From CAZYWA01 sp964650975 [NCBI: uncultured bacterium] (GTDB lineage: Bacteria > JADJOY01): a stretch of 29,569 nt of DNA. Where the stretch lies: the NCBI GenBank assembly GCA_964650975.1, contig CAZYWA010000020.1:1-29569 (forward strand), written 5' to 3'. Positions 1-8,290 of this stretch are shown in pieces (position 1 is the stretch's first letter; every line of letters starts with the position of its first letter). The notes beneath the pieces are model-generated. The model was not told the origin of the DNA. It was given only the letters and a program-made list of their open reading frames with translations, and searched no databases. The translations under genes were made by a program, and so were the position numbers.

Positions 1-10
1 CTTCCGATCT
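1..10. other. Probable residual sequencing-adapter bases at contig edge
   Basis: The first ten bases read CTTCCGATCT, which is the 3' end shared by the common Illumina TruSeq adapters. Finding this exact 10-mer at the very first base is unlikely by chance. I infer that the window starts at a contig end and that genomic sequence begins near base 11. The reading frame of the first gene runs through these bases, so its last few visible residues are probably artefactual. Confidence 0.7.
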
Positions 11-334
11 CGCCGCATGCGCGAACTCGCGGGGCGAGACCGAGCGCCTTCGCTCGGACCAGCGCCGTGGCACGCGCAGCGCGACGCTGGCGAGAATGCC
101 TCGATGCAAACGGAGGGTGCGGCGCTCGCGGGTCTGGCGAAGCGAGTGGACGCTCGAGGTCTTTCCCGAGCTCGCGGCCCACGTCGATCGAGGATGGCGA
201 GTCGGCGAGTGAAGCTGAGCGAGGTCGCCGGGCTGGGAGGGAGCGAGCCCGAGCGCGCTCGACGCCAGGATCGGCAGCGCCATCACGACGGCCAGGAGCC
301 GCCGCGACAGGGTCGATCGGAATGCGAGCGTCAT
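1..334 (-). CDS. Partial gene for an exported protein of unknown function
   Basis: An open frame starts at the ATG at 334 and runs off the left edge without a stop. The N-terminus looks like a signal peptide: basic residues (MTLAFRSTLSRR), then a hydrophobic run LLAVVMALPILASSALG with a plausible cleavage site near residue 28. Third codon positions are overwhelmingly G or C, which supports coding. The remainder is Arg/Ser-rich and I recognise no domain. No good Shine-Dalgarno sequence precedes the ATG. It lies downstream of amt on the same strand, separated by a strong hairpin, so it is probably a separate unit. The residues encoded by bases 1-10 are likely adapter sequence. Confidence 0.5.
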   Translation of the reverse strand, partial: MTLAFRSTLSRRLLAVVMALPILASSALGLAPSQPGDLAQLHSPTRHPRSTWAASSGKTSSVHSLRQTRERRTLRLHRGILASVALRVPRRWSERRRSVSPREFAHAARSE

Positions 335-368
335 TCGTGTGATCACGATTCGGCCGTCTTTTTCAGCG

Positions 369-406
369 CCGAGGGCCGGTTCCGCAGTCGCGGAACCGGC
401 CCTCGG
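369..406 (-). terminator. Strong GC-rich hairpin after amt
   Basis: A perfect 17-bp inverted repeat (369-385 with 390-406) encloses a 4-base loop. It begins 19 bases past the amt stop codon. On the minus strand no U-tract follows the stem, so it is not a textbook intrinsic terminator. It could still end the message or protect its 3' end. Confidence 0.6.
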
Positions 407-425
407 GAATCACGCCTTCACCAAC

Positions 426-2093
426 TCACTTCTCGTTGGAACCAGAGCCCGCGCCCGGTGGTGTCGCCCACCCAGCGATGACGTACTCCGGATAGGCGGC
501 GATGCCGTGCTCGGTCACGTCGAGGCCGTTGAGCTCGCCCTCCCGATCGATGCGCAGCGTGCCAGTGGCGTTCACGACCTTCATCAGGATCATCGCCGAG
601 ACGAACGTTGCGGTCGTGATGATCGCGCTGCCGATGATCTGAGCGATCAGTACCGTCATGCCACCGCCGTAGAAGAGGCCCGCGAGCGGCGCGGAGTTGT
701 CGGCTCCGGTCGGACCGGTGGCTCCATATTTGCCGCACGCGAAGAGCCCGAGGGAAAGCGTTCCCCAGATCCCGCAAAAGCCGTGCACCGGCACCGCGCC
801 GATCGGGTCGTCGATCCGGAGGTACTCGAGCAACTCGACACCCAGATACACGAGGACGCCGGCAACGGCGCCGAGAATGATCGCGCCGGTCGGGCTGACC
901 CAGTAGCACGGACAGGTGATGGCCACCAACCCAGCCAGGAACCCGTTGGTCGTGAAGCTGGCGTCCCACTTCTTGCTGGGGATGTATGCGGCGAGCATCG
1001 CGAAGAGACCACCTGCGCACGCGGCCAGCGTGGTGTTCGCCGCAACGCGACCGATGCCTTCCGCGTCGATTGCCGAGAGCGTGCTGCCAGGGTTGAAGCC
1101 GTACCAGCCGAACCACAGGATCAGGCCGCCGCTGATCGCGATCGTGAGGTCGTGCGGCAACATGGGGCCACCGCCGTCACGCTTGAACTTGCGGCCCAAC
1201 CGTGGACCGAGGACGATCGAACCCGCGAGAGCGATGAAGCCTCCGATCGTGTGAACCACGGTCGATCCTGCGAAGTCGTGGAAGCCCGTCCCGATCGACG
1301 GGAGGAAGTTTCCGTCGCTCCCCATCGTGGCGAGGAAGCCGTCCGGCCCCCACGCCCAGTGGCCGATGATCGGGTAGATGAAACCCGACACGCCGACGCT
1401 GTAGAGCAGGTCGCCGACGAACCCGGTGCGGCCGATCATGGCGCCCGACGTGATCGTCGAGCAGGTATCGGCGAACGCGAACTGGAAGATCCACACCGCC
1501 AGGAATGCGACACCTGTCGCCTCGTATGTCGCGGGAGCGTCTTGCAAGAAGAACCAGTGCGTGCCGATCAGTCCGTTCCCGTGGCTGAACATGAACGCGA
1601 AGCCCCAAGCGTAGAACAGGATGCCGCACAGGCACGTGTCCACCACGCATTCCATGAGGACATTCACCGTTTCCCGGGAACGACAGAAGCCGGCCTCCAG
1701 CATCGTGAAGCCGACCTGCATGCCGAACACGAGAAACGCGGCCACCAGAGTCCACGCGGTGTTCACCGCGTTCACGGTGTCGGTCATTTTCACGTCCGGT
1801 GCCGGAGCAGCGGACGCGGGCGCCGCCTCGGCCGCAGGTGCGGCCGCCGCCTCGCCGGCCGGTGCACCCGAGTCCTGTGCGTGGACGGTCCCCACCACTA
1901 CGCTCGGCGCGACGCGCATCAGCGCCGGGACTCCGACCATCAGCAGCAGGACGAGACCGATGCCGACCGCCTTGCCGGTGAGCAGCAGCCCCCCATAGCG
2001 GCGCCATTCGGGATCCCGTAACCGCGCCCTGAATCGGACGAGCTTCTCCGAGTACGTGAGCTTCTTCCGCTTGCTTCGGACGGCCTGATCCAT
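426..2093 (-). CDS. amt: Ammonium transporter (Amt family)
   Basis: This gene encodes an inner-membrane ammonium channel of 555 residues. The Amt core shows the conserved twin histidines that line the pore: His281 in the FHDFAGSTVVH segment and His437 in VPVHGFCG. Their spacing is close to that of E. coli AmtB His168/His318. Residues 1-110 form an extension: a basic cytosolic stretch, a hydrophobic segment ending in VHAQD that may be a signal-type cleavage site, and an Ala/Pro/Glu-rich linker before the first Amt helix. The ATG at 2093 has an AGGAG seven bases upstream and is preferred over an in-frame ATG 60 bases earlier. It follows the PII gene by 56 bases, the standard glnK-amtB arrangement, in which PII plugs the channel when nitrogen is plentiful. 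Expression probably comes from the sigma-54 promoter upstream of glnK. Confidence 0.96.
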   Translation of the reverse strand: MDQAVRSKRKKLTYSEKLVRFRARLRDPEWRRYGGLLLTGKAVGIGLVLLLMVGVPALMRVAPSVVVGTVHAQDSGAPAGEAAAAPAAEAAPASAAPAPDVKMTDTVNAVNTAWTLVAAFLVFGMQVGFTMLEAGFCRSRETVNVLMECVVDTCLCGILFYAWGFAFMFSHGNGLIGTHWFFLQDAPATYEATGVAFLAVWIFQFAFADTCSTITSGAMIGRTGFVGDLLYSVGVSGFIYPIIGHWAWGPDGFLATMGSDGNFLPSIGTGFHDFAGSTVVHTIGGFIALAGSIVLGPRLGRKFKRDGGGPMLPHDLTIAISGGLILWFGWYGFNPGSTLSAIDAEGIGRVAANTTLAACAGGLFAMLAAYIPSKKWDASFTTNGFLAGLVAITCPCYWVSPTGAIILGAVAGVLVYLGVELLEYLRIDDPIGAVPVHGFCGIWGTLSLGLFACGKYGATGPTGADNSAPLAGLFYGGGMTVLIAQIIGSAIITTATFVSAMILMKVVNATGTLRIDREGELNGLDVTEHGIAAYPEYVIAGWATPPGAGSGSNEK

Positions 2094-2149
2094 CGCTGCG
2101 CTCCTTCGGTATGGTTGCTGGTTCGTAGTTGGTGTTCGGTGGCGAACGT

Positions 2150-2716
<567 letters not shown>

Positions 2717-2757
2717 TCACCCCGAGCCCGCGACGCGCGCTCGACGAAAGGGAACCC

Positions 2758-3093
2758 ATGAACGTGCTCGGCTTGCCGGTCGTCGCCTGGGGAGTGTTCC
2801 TCGCCGCGGCGCTGCTCGAAGTGGGCGGCGACGCGACGATCCGCCGCGGGCTGCGCGGCGGCGGCGTGCCGTGGATCGCCGCGGGTTGCGTGATGCTCGC
2901 GGCCTACGGTCTGGTGGTGAATCTGGTGAAGTGGGACTTCTCCCGGCTGCTCGGCGTCTACGTGGCGGTGTTCGCGGTGGTGAGCGTGCTGTTCGGACTG
3001 TGGGTGTTCCGCGAGACCGTGCCGCCCTCCACCTGGGTGGGCCTCGCCGTGATCGTGCTCGGCGCCGGCATCATCCAGTTCGGCCCGCGTTGA
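2758..3093 (+). CDS. Small four-helix membrane protein, DMT/SMR-like
   Basis: This 111-residue protein is almost wholly hydrophobic with four predicted helices, the size and shape of small multidrug-resistance (SMR) and YnfA-type members of the drug/metabolite transporter superfamily. Glu21 sits inside the first helix (AALLEVGG), where SMR proteins carry their essential proton- and substrate-coupling Glu. An RETVPPSTWVG loop precedes the last helix, as in many DMT proteins. The start ATG at 2758 has an AAAGGGA about five bases upstream; the longer upstream frame is Pro/Arg-rich and unlikely to be coding. It is convergent with the Ser/Thr kinase and shares a terminator with it. The substrate cannot be told from sequence. 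Confidence 0.8.
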   Translation: MNVLGLPVVAWGVFLAAALLEVGGDATIRRGLRGGGVPWIAAGCVMLAAYGLVVNLVKWDFSRLLGVYVAVFAVVSVLFGLWVFRETVPPSTWVGLAVIVLGAGIIQFGPR

Positions 3094-3132
3094 GTTTTTC
3101 GGGGGGGCTTTTCGAGCCCCACGGGAAACTCA
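3091..3132. terminator. Bidirectional terminator containing both convergent stop codons
   Basis: The outer arms TGAGTTT (3091-3097) and AAACTCA (3126-3132) are perfectly complementary. Each contains the TGA stop of one of the two convergent genes. The inner stem pairs GGGGCT (3104-3109) with AGCCCC (3115-3120) around a TTTCG loop. T-runs lie on both strands. The TGAGTTT plus GGCTTTTCGAGCCCC core recurs at 16295, so it appears to be a standard terminator module of this genome. Confidence 0.75.
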
Positions 3133-4095
3133 ATGCCGGACGAACAGCAGGTAGATGATGCCCCACAGCAGCACATAGGCGGCGAGGGCCTTGAGCACCT
3201 GCTTGGCGCGCCGCGCGCGCTGGCCGTCGAGGGCGGGGCGCTGGCGGTCGGCGCGGTGCTCGCTCACCACGCTCTGCGGGTGCGCAAGCGACTCGCGCAG
3301 CTCGAACGCGGTCTCGGGGCGAGCGCCCGGGCTGCGCTCCAGAGCCCAGAGGATGGTCTCCTCGAGCGGCTCGGGGATCTCGGGGCGTAGCGCGCGGGGC
3401 GGCAGCGGATCGCGCTCCACCTTCTCGCGTAGCACCGCGTACACGTTGTCGCCGGTGTAAGGCGGCTGGCCGGTGAGCATCTCGTAGAGGATCGCGCCGA
3501 CGCTGTAGAGATCGCAGCGCAGGTCGCCGCGCTGGCCGTGGATCTGCTCGGGCGCCATGTAGTCCGGCGTGCCGACGCTCTGCGAGAACCGCCCCCACGT
3601 CATCTTGCGCTGGGTGGTGTCGAAGGCGATGCCGAAGTCCATGATCTTGAGGCCGCCGCCGGGCGTGAGCATCACGTTTTCGGGCTTGAGGTCGCGATGC
3701 ACGATGCCCTGGTCGTGGACGTAGGTCAGCACGTCGCAGAGCTGGATCGCGAGCGCCACCGCGGCCTCGATCGGCAGCCGCTTCTCGCGCTTCATGCGAT
3801 CGCGCAGCAGCTCGCCCTCGACGAACTCCATCGCCAGGTACATCCGTGACTTGTGCTCGGGGCGCTTGAGCCGGACGATCGACGGGTGATGGAGCTTGAG
3901 CCCGATCTCCTCCTCGCGGCGGAAGCGCTCGTGGAACACGATGTCGCTCTCGTACTGCAGGTACGGCACCTTGAGCGCCACCGGCTCGCCGGTGGCCACG
4001 TCGCGGGCGCGGAAGATCGTGGCCATGCCGCTCCGCGCGAGCACGTCCTCGATGGCGAAGCCGTCGAGCGTCTGTCCAGGTTCGACTTCCGGCAT
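3130..4095 (-). CDS. Hanks-type Ser/Thr protein kinase with C-terminal membrane anchor
   Basis: This 321-residue protein has a kinase domain at about residues 10-270. Visible elements are VALKVP (Lys42), the catalytic loop HRDLKPENV (His133-Arg134-Asp135, Lys137, Asn140), DFG at 153-155 and the APE motif at 181-183. The glycine-rich loop is degenerate ([10 protein letters not shown], with one of the usual three glycines). After a basic linker a single helix ([14 protein letters not shown]) ends the protein, so it is probably tail-anchored with the kinase in the cytosol; no PASTA or other sensor follows. The ATG at 4095 is preceded by GGGGG eight bases upstream. The PP2C gene ends 77 bases upstream on the same strand, a usual kinase-phosphatase pairing. 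A nested hairpin (4128-4159) lies in that gap. Confidence 0.92.
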   Translation of the reverse strand: MPEVEPGQTLDGFAIEDVLARSGMATIFRARDVATGEPVALKVPYLQYESDIVFHERFRREEEIGLKLHHPSIVRLKRPEHKSRMYLAMEFVEGELLRDRMKREKRLPIEAAVALAIQLCDVLTYVHDQGIVHRDLKPENVMLTPGGGLKIMDFGIAFDTTQRKMTWGRFSQSVGTPDYMAPEQIHGQRGDLRCDLYSVGAILYEMLTGQPPYTGDNVYAVLREKVERDPLPPRALRPEIPEPLEETILWALERSPGARPETAFELRESLAHPQSVVSEHRADRQRPALDGQRARRAKQVLKALAAYVLLWGIIYLLFVRH

Positions 4096-4172
4096 GGCGT
4101 TGGCCCCCGTTAGGGCGGCGAAGCATGAACCGCGCGGGCGGCTCCCGCCAAGAGCGGTTGCGGGCCGGTCGG

Positions 4173-4943
4173 CTAGGCCCGGGGCTGCCACCACTTGCGG
4201 GGGGAGCGCGGCGGGCAGGATCGAACGCGCGCGACCTGCACACTCAGGTTGTCGTCGCCGCCAGCGTCGCGCGCCGTGGTGACCAGCTCGCGACAGACCT
4301 GCTCGGGCGCTTCCGAGGCCAAGAGCGCGGCGATCGCGGCATCGGGCACGTTGCCGTGGATGCCGTCGCTGCACTGCAGCAGCACGTCACCCTCCTCGAC
4401 ATCGAGAGTCAGCACGTCGATCGACACGATGAGCTCGTGGCCGATCGAGCGGCTCAGGATGTATTTCCGCGGCTTCTCGCGGGCGCGATCGAGGCTCTTG
4501 AGGCCGAGCTGCAGCGGATCGAAGCCGGTGGTGTGGTCCTTGGTGAGCTGCCGGAGCTTTCCGGCACGCAGCAGGTAGAGCCGCGTGTCGCCCACGTGAG
4601 CGGCCACCAGCGCCGCGCCGGTGAGCGCGGTGGCGGTGAGCGTCGTCGACATGCGGTGCAGCTCGGGGACCGTCACGGCCTTGTCGTAGATCCGGAGATT
4701 GGCCTCCTGGATCGAACGGCGCAGCCGCTTCGAAACGCTCCACGTCCCCGGCGCCCGCTCCATCTCGCGCGCCAGCACCTCGAGCGCCATGGCGCTCGCC
4801 ACCTCGCCCGCGTTGTGTCCGCCGCAGCCGTCGGCGACGGCGAAGAGCCAGCCGTCCTCGTGCGGCCAGTGGCCGATCGAATCCTCGTTGATCTCGCGGA
4901 CGCAACCGGGGTCGGTGAGCTGCGCGAACTCGACGTCGATCAT
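4173..4943 (-). CDS. PP2C-family Ser/Thr protein phosphatase
   Basis: This is a 256-residue soluble metal-dependent phosphatase. Family motifs are in order: VREINEDS near the N-terminus, ADGCGGHNAGEVAS (Cys replaces the usual Met of DGMGGH), MSTTLTA, AHVGDTRLYLLR, QLTKDH, CSDGIHG and GGDDNLSV. The aspartates that bind Mn/Mg in this family are all present. It probably reverses phosphorylation by the kinase encoded just downstream. The start at 4943 is chosen because homologous PP2C proteins begin just before the VxxxTDxGxVRxxNED segment; an upstream in-frame ATG at 5009 would add 22 residues encoded across a hairpin. Confidence 0.92.
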   Translation of the reverse strand: MIDVEFAQLTDPGCVREINEDSIGHWPHEDGWLFAVADGCGGHNAGEVASAMALEVLAREMERAPGTWSVSKRLRRSIQEANLRIYDKAVTVPELHRMSTTLTATALTGAALVAAHVGDTRLYLLRAGKLRQLTKDHTTGFDPLQLGLKSLDRAREKPRKYILSRSIGHELIVSIDVLTLDVEEGDVLLQCSDGIHGNVPDAAIAALLASEAPEQVCRELVTTARDAGGDDNLSVQVARVRSCPPRSPRKWWQPRA

Positions 4944-4972
4944 CGCCGCGCCCTCGGAAGCAGGAGAAGCGG

Positions 4973-5003
4973 CGGGGAGGACCGCTTCTCGCGGCCCTCC
5001 CCG
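4973..5003 (-). terminator. Hairpin between the permease and PP2C genes
   Basis: A 13-position stem (4973-4985 with 4991-5003) has one mismatch and a TTCTC loop. It lies 20-50 bases past the permease stop and upstream of the PP2C start. It probably separates the two transcripts. No clear U-tract follows on the minus strand. Confidence 0.55.
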
Positions 5004-5022
5004 ATTCACTCGCTACGTGGTT

Positions 5023-6579
5023 TCAGCCGCGCGCCGGGCTGGCGCTCGGGATCGCCATCAGCGATTTGCCGCTCCTGGCGCTCGAGATCGCGACGTAGAG
5101 GACGCTGACGAACGCCCAGGCGCCGGCCAGGGCGAAGCAAATGTAGGCCTCGTGCTTCGCGTCGGCGTTACCGATGATGTAGAGGTAGAGGATCGCGCCC
5201 AGCATCGCGACGTTGGTCAGCAGGCCGAGGCCCGGGATCACGTAGTGGGAGAACCAGTGGCGATCGTGACGCTCGGCGAACGCGATGATCGTCCACAGGC
5301 AGGTGAGCGCGTAGAGCACGAAGGTGCCGAAGTTCGAGGCGAGCGTGATGCCGGTCAGGCCGACGACCGACTGGACGCCGATGGCACCGATCACGATCGA
5401 GACCGCCACCAGCACCCAGATCGCCTTGTGCGGCGTGGCGTAGGTGCCGTGCATGGCGTTCAGGATCTCGGGCATTTCGTCGTCCTGCGCCATCGCGTAG
5501 CTGACGCGCACCGCGGTGTTGAGGCACGAGAGCGTGGTGCCGAGCACCGCGAGCGCCACGGTCACGGCGATGGTCATCATCAGGCCGAAGCCCAGGCCGT
5601 GGAACACGGCGTTCCCGAGGTGGATCGCCATGTCGCCGATCGGGGCGCTGGATGCGGCGGCGGCGTCCATGCCGGTCAAGGCCTTGCCGGCCGAGTCGGC
5701 GCCGGTCAGCGTATCGCCCACCATGAAGTTCGCCGCGAAGTACTCGAACAGGTAGGCGATGAGCCCCTGGATGATCAGCGACAGGATGACCGCTCGGGGG
5801 ATGTTCTTCTTGGGGTCGATGGTTTCCGCGGCGAACGCGGTGCAGCTCTCGAAGCCCACCAGGATCAGGATCGCGATCGTGGACTGGACGGCCACACCCG
5901 TGAGCGAGTGCGGCTTGACGATGTCGACCGCGCTCGAGAAGGACCAGGTGCTCACGTGCTCGGGGTTGTGCAGGCGGTAATAGATCGCCACGATGCTGAA
6001 GAACGCCAGCGAAGAGAGCTGCACGATGTTGATGATGATCGACGTCATGGTCGAGCCGGTCACCCCGCGCGACGCGATCCAGCCGCACACCACCGCGAAC
6101 ACCACGCAGATCCCGACCATCATCGGCATCGAGAGCGGGTTGCCCGTGACGGCCTGGTACATGTAGCCGAGCAGCGTGGCCATCATCGCGACCATGACGC
6201 CCGGGTAGACCCAGTAGAAGAGGTGCGCCGCCCAGCCGGTGACGAGCTTGGCGAGGCGCGCGAACTTGTGGTGCGCCTTGCTCTCGCGGTCGAGGAACGC
6301 GCGCTCGGCGAAGTAGTAAGCGCTGCCGAACCCGGCTTCCGGGTAGAGCTTCGCGAGCTGGCCGTAGGAGAGAGCGGTCAGGAACGCGATGAACAGCGCC
6401 AGCCCGATCCCGGCCCACATGTCGTTGGCCACCGAGCTTCCATCGGGAGCCGTGGCGGCGGCCTGGAGCTGATAGGTGATCCACAGGAAGGCGCCCGGCG
6501 CGATGAGCGCCATGGCGTTCATCGTCACCCCGGTGAGCCCCAGAGTCGATTTGACGTTGCCACTTCCTGCTTCAGCCAT
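5023..6579 (-). CDS. APC-superfamily amino-acid/amine permease
   Basis: This 518-residue integral membrane protein has about 12-14 hydrophobic segments. It has the start typical of amino-acid permeases (LTGVTMNAMALIAPGAFLW, residues about 14-32) and the conserved stretch VGFESCTAFAAETIDPKKNIPRA in the middle of the chain, where APC proteins have FEAxxxxxEExxNPxRxxPRA. It should import an amino acid or related amine by proton or sodium coupling or exchange; the exact substrate is not readable. The ATG at 6579 has GGGGAG five bases upstream. It is a single-gene unit with its own sigma-54 promoter and GGGACCA dyad, which links it to nitrogen-limited expression with glnK-amt and the porin. Confidence 0.88.
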   Translation of the reverse strand: MAEAGSGNVKSTLGLTGVTMNAMALIAPGAFLWITYQLQAAATAPDGSSVANDMWAGIGLALFIAFLTALSYGQLAKLYPEAGFGSAYYFAERAFLDRESKAHHKFARLAKLVTGWAAHLFYWVYPGVMVAMMATLLGYMYQAVTGNPLSMPMMVGICVVFAVVCGWIASRGVTGSTMTSIIINIVQLSSLAFFSIVAIYYRLHNPEHVSTWSFSSAVDIVKPHSLTGVAVQSTIAILILVGFESCTAFAAETIDPKKNIPRAVILSLIIQGLIAYLFEYFAANFMVGDTLTGADSAGKALTGMDAAAASSAPIGDMAIHLGNAVFHGLGFGLMMTIAVTVALAVLGTTLSCLNTAVRVSYAMAQDDEMPEILNAMHGTYATPHKAIWVLVAVSIVIGAIGVQSVVGLTGITLASNFGTFVLYALTCLWTIIAFAERHDRHWFSHYVIPGLGLLTNVAMLGAILYLYIIGNADAKHEAYICFALAGAWAFVSVLYVAISSARSGKSLMAIPSASPARG

Positions 6580-6629
6580 CGGTCTCCCCCTTGGTGTTTG
6601 GCGCTGCGGTAACGCTTGGCCTTGCTAGG

Positions 6630-6643
6630 GCAAAGACCGTGCC
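6630..6643 (-). promoter_or_regulatory. Sigma-54 promoter of the amino-acid permease
   Basis: The minus strand reads GGCACG-GTCT-TTGC, matching the sigma-54 consensus with GG at 6643-6642 and GC at 6631-6630 in exact 12-base register. The predicted start is near 6618, about 39 bases before the permease ATG. Confidence 0.85.
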
Positions 6644-6730
6644 CGGCGAGGCCCGCTGGGCCGCGAATAAAGAGCAGCGATCTCGCGGGTCGACCGCGGG
6701 AAGCTCCGGCCGAACCGCAGGCGACGCTTA

Positions 6731-6756
6731 CTCGGGGACCAGCGATGGTCCCCGAG
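6731..6756. promoter_or_regulatory. Perfect 11-bp dyad with GGGACCA half-sites
   Basis: CTCGGGGACCA (6731-6741) and its exact complement TGGTCCCCGAG (6746-6756) flank GCGA. The dyad is centred about 100 bases upstream of the permease -24 element, where a sigma-54 enhancer is expected. It contains the same GGGACCA half-site found at the other three control regions. As RNA it would fold into a GNRA-loop hairpin on the plus strand, so a structural role is the alternative. Confidence 0.6.
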
Positions 6757-6800
6757 AACCACAAGTGCTGAGCTTGCTATGGCCCCTGGAGGCCAATCGG

Positions 6801-6818
6801 GCGGCGGCCGGCCGCCGC
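6801..6818. repeat. 18-bp perfect palindrome in the porin-permease gap
   Basis: Bases 6801-6818 are fully self-complementary and consist only of G and C (GCGGCGGCC followed by its complement). The palindrome lies between the porin terminator and the permease enhancer. With no second copy and low complexity, its function is unclear; it may simply add to transcriptional insulation. Confidence 0.35.
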
Positions 6819-6843
6819 AACCGGGCCCAAGTCCAACGAAAGA

Positions 6844-6878
6844 CGCGCGGCGCCGGCCTCGATGGCCGGCGCCGCGCG
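6844..6878 (-). terminator. Terminator hairpin of the porin gene
   Basis: A perfect 15-bp GC stem (6844-6858 with 6864-6878) encloses a TCGAT loop. It starts 29 bases beyond the porin stop. On the minus strand it is followed by GTCTTTCGTT, a weak U-rich stretch, so intrinsic termination is plausible. Confidence 0.7.
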
Positions 6879-6907
6879 CTTGGAGCGGAACCCAGGAGAG
6901 GAGGAGG

Positions 6908-8137
6908 TCAGAACGTCAGATAGAGCTCCATCGCGACCTGATCTTGCGACTTGGTGCCGTCACCCTTGTCGTCGAGGAAGTACTTCTCGCCCGAGCCGTC
7001 GTGGCGGTACTCGGCGCGCACCACCAGCGGATCGACGATCTTGTAGCCGCCGGTGAGCGTGATCTCCCAGAGCGTCTGCTTGGTACCGGTGCGCGCGCCC
7101 GCATCGTCGCGGAACACCTCGCCGCGGAACGTGCCGGAGAGCTTGTCGGTGAAGTTGTAGTTGAAGAACCCGGCAAAGCCGGTCCAGTCCGCGTTCTTCT
7201 CGAGCACCGAGCTGTCGGGCTGGGTGAAGTCGACGTCTTCTTCGCTGCCGTAGTCGAAGTTGAGGACCAAGGTGGCGCTGTCACCCAGCGTCTGGGTGAA
7301 GATCACGTCGAGGAGACCGCGCTTGTCGCCCTGTCCGGCCTGCTCGGCGCCGTAGGTGCCGCCGATGTTGATGGTGTTGCCGTCCCACAAGGTCAGGTCG
7401 ACCTGACCGAGGAAGGTCTTGCCACCGTTGTTGTCGTCGACGTTGTCCCAGCCGTTGGCGAAGCCCAGGTCCACGTTCACCTTGCTCTCGACGATCGGAA
7501 CGCTCACGTAGGCACCGGTGTGGGTGAACGGGATCGCCCAGCCGAACAGGATGCCGCGGCTCACGTTCATGTTCTTGGGCGCTTCGATCACTTCCGCGCC
7601 GTAGAGGGTCACGAACTTACCGGCGGTCAGCGTGATGCCGCCGTGCCAGTCGGGCACGAACTTGTAGGCGATGTACGCCTCCTCGAGGCCGAAGTAGCTG
7701 GGCGAGCCGAGGCCTGAGGTGCCCGCGTCGAGGATCTTGGCGGTCTCGCCGAAGTCCAGGTTCACGGTGCCGGTCAGGTTCTCGACGACCGTACGCGAGA
7801 TCTTGAGCTGCGCCAGGTCGAGGTGGAACGCATTGGCGTCGCTGTCGAACACGTGAATGTTGTTCACGCGGCCCTTCGGGTCGTTGAAGTTGTAGTTGTA
7901 CGAGGTGTCGACCAACCCCGCGACCTGGAAACCCGACAGCCACTTGAGCGCGTCCTGCAAGTCCTGCGGCAGCGTCTTGGCATCGATGGTGGGCGTCGCG
8001 GCCGCGTCCCCCGCCGCCGCAGGAGCGTCCTCGGCGAACGCCACGCTCGCCATTCCGGTCATGGCGAACGTGGCGAGCGCCGCCACCGCCGATTGCCTGA
8101 GCAGCGACGCGCGCCGCCTGGTGCTCACTCGCTTCAT
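6908..8137 (-). CDS. Outer-membrane beta-barrel porin (BBP2/OmpL-like)
   Basis: This is a 409-residue secreted barrel. Residues 1-35 are a signal peptide (basic start, hydrophobic core, ...ASVAFA then EDAPAA). An acidic/Ala-rich linker is followed by FQVAGLVDTSYNYNFNDP and FHLDLAQLKISR, the pattern of the putative beta-barrel porin-2 family, and then alternating amphipathic strands to the end. The last residues MELYLTF end in Phe, the usual outer-membrane assembly signal. It probably lets small nitrogen compounds cross the outer membrane. Such porins are often found beside PII/Amt genes, and this one shares sigma-54 and GGGACCA control with them. The start at 8137 (MKRVSTRR) is chosen as the signal-peptide start; GGGGG lies about nine bases upstream. 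Confidence 0.85.
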   Translation of the reverse strand: MKRVSTRRRASLLRQSAVAALATFAMTGMASVAFAEDAPAAAGDAAATPTIDAKTLPQDLQDALKWLSGFQVAGLVDTSYNYNFNDPKGRVNNIHVFDSDANAFHLDLAQLKISRTVVENLTGTVNLDFGETAKILDAGTSGLGSPSYFGLEEAYIAYKFVPDWHGGITLTAGKFVTLYGAEVIEAPKNMNVSRGILFGWAIPFTHTGAYVSVPIVESKVNVDLGFANGWDNVDDNNGGKTFLGQVDLTLWDGNTINIGGTYGAEQAGQGDKRGLLDVIFTQTLGDSATLVLNFDYGSEEDVDFTQPDSSVLEKNADWTGFAGFFNYNFTDKLSGTFRGEVFRDDAGARTGTKQTLWEITLTGGYKIVDPLVVRAEYRHDGSGEKYFLDDKGDGTKSQDQVAMELYLTF

Positions 8138-8196
8138 CTTCGAATCCCCCCTGGTAGGTCGGGTTTGAGTTGCGTGTCGCCGTCCGGCTCGCTTAG

Positions 8197-8210
8197 GCAA
8201 GGACCATGCC
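8197..8210 (-). promoter_or_regulatory. Sigma-54 promoter of the porin gene
   Basis: The minus strand reads GGCATG-GTCC-TTGC. GG at 8210-8209 and GC at 8198-8197 have exact sigma-54 spacing, with one deviation (T for C) from GGCACG. The predicted start is near 8185, about 48 bases upstream of the ATG. Confidence 0.8.
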
Positions 8211-8283
8211 CCGCGTGGCGCGGTGCGTCGGGCCGATTTCCGTCGTGGATTCGCGGAGTGGCGCCAAGGACACCGCTTGTAAT

Positions 8284-8290
8284 TGGTCCC
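8284..8290. promoter_or_regulatory. TGGTCCC element upstream of the porin promoter
   Basis: One exact TGGTCCC copy (complement of GGGACCA) lies about 75 bases upstream of the porin -24 element. A degenerate partner (AGGACAC, around 8267) may complete an inverted pair. The 7-mer occurs only in the four control regions described here. Confidence 0.45.

Noticed and set aside
339-2021. Long plus-strand open frame opposite amt
   Set aside because: Its translation is low-complexity, charged and domainless, while the minus strand encodes a clear ammonium transporter.
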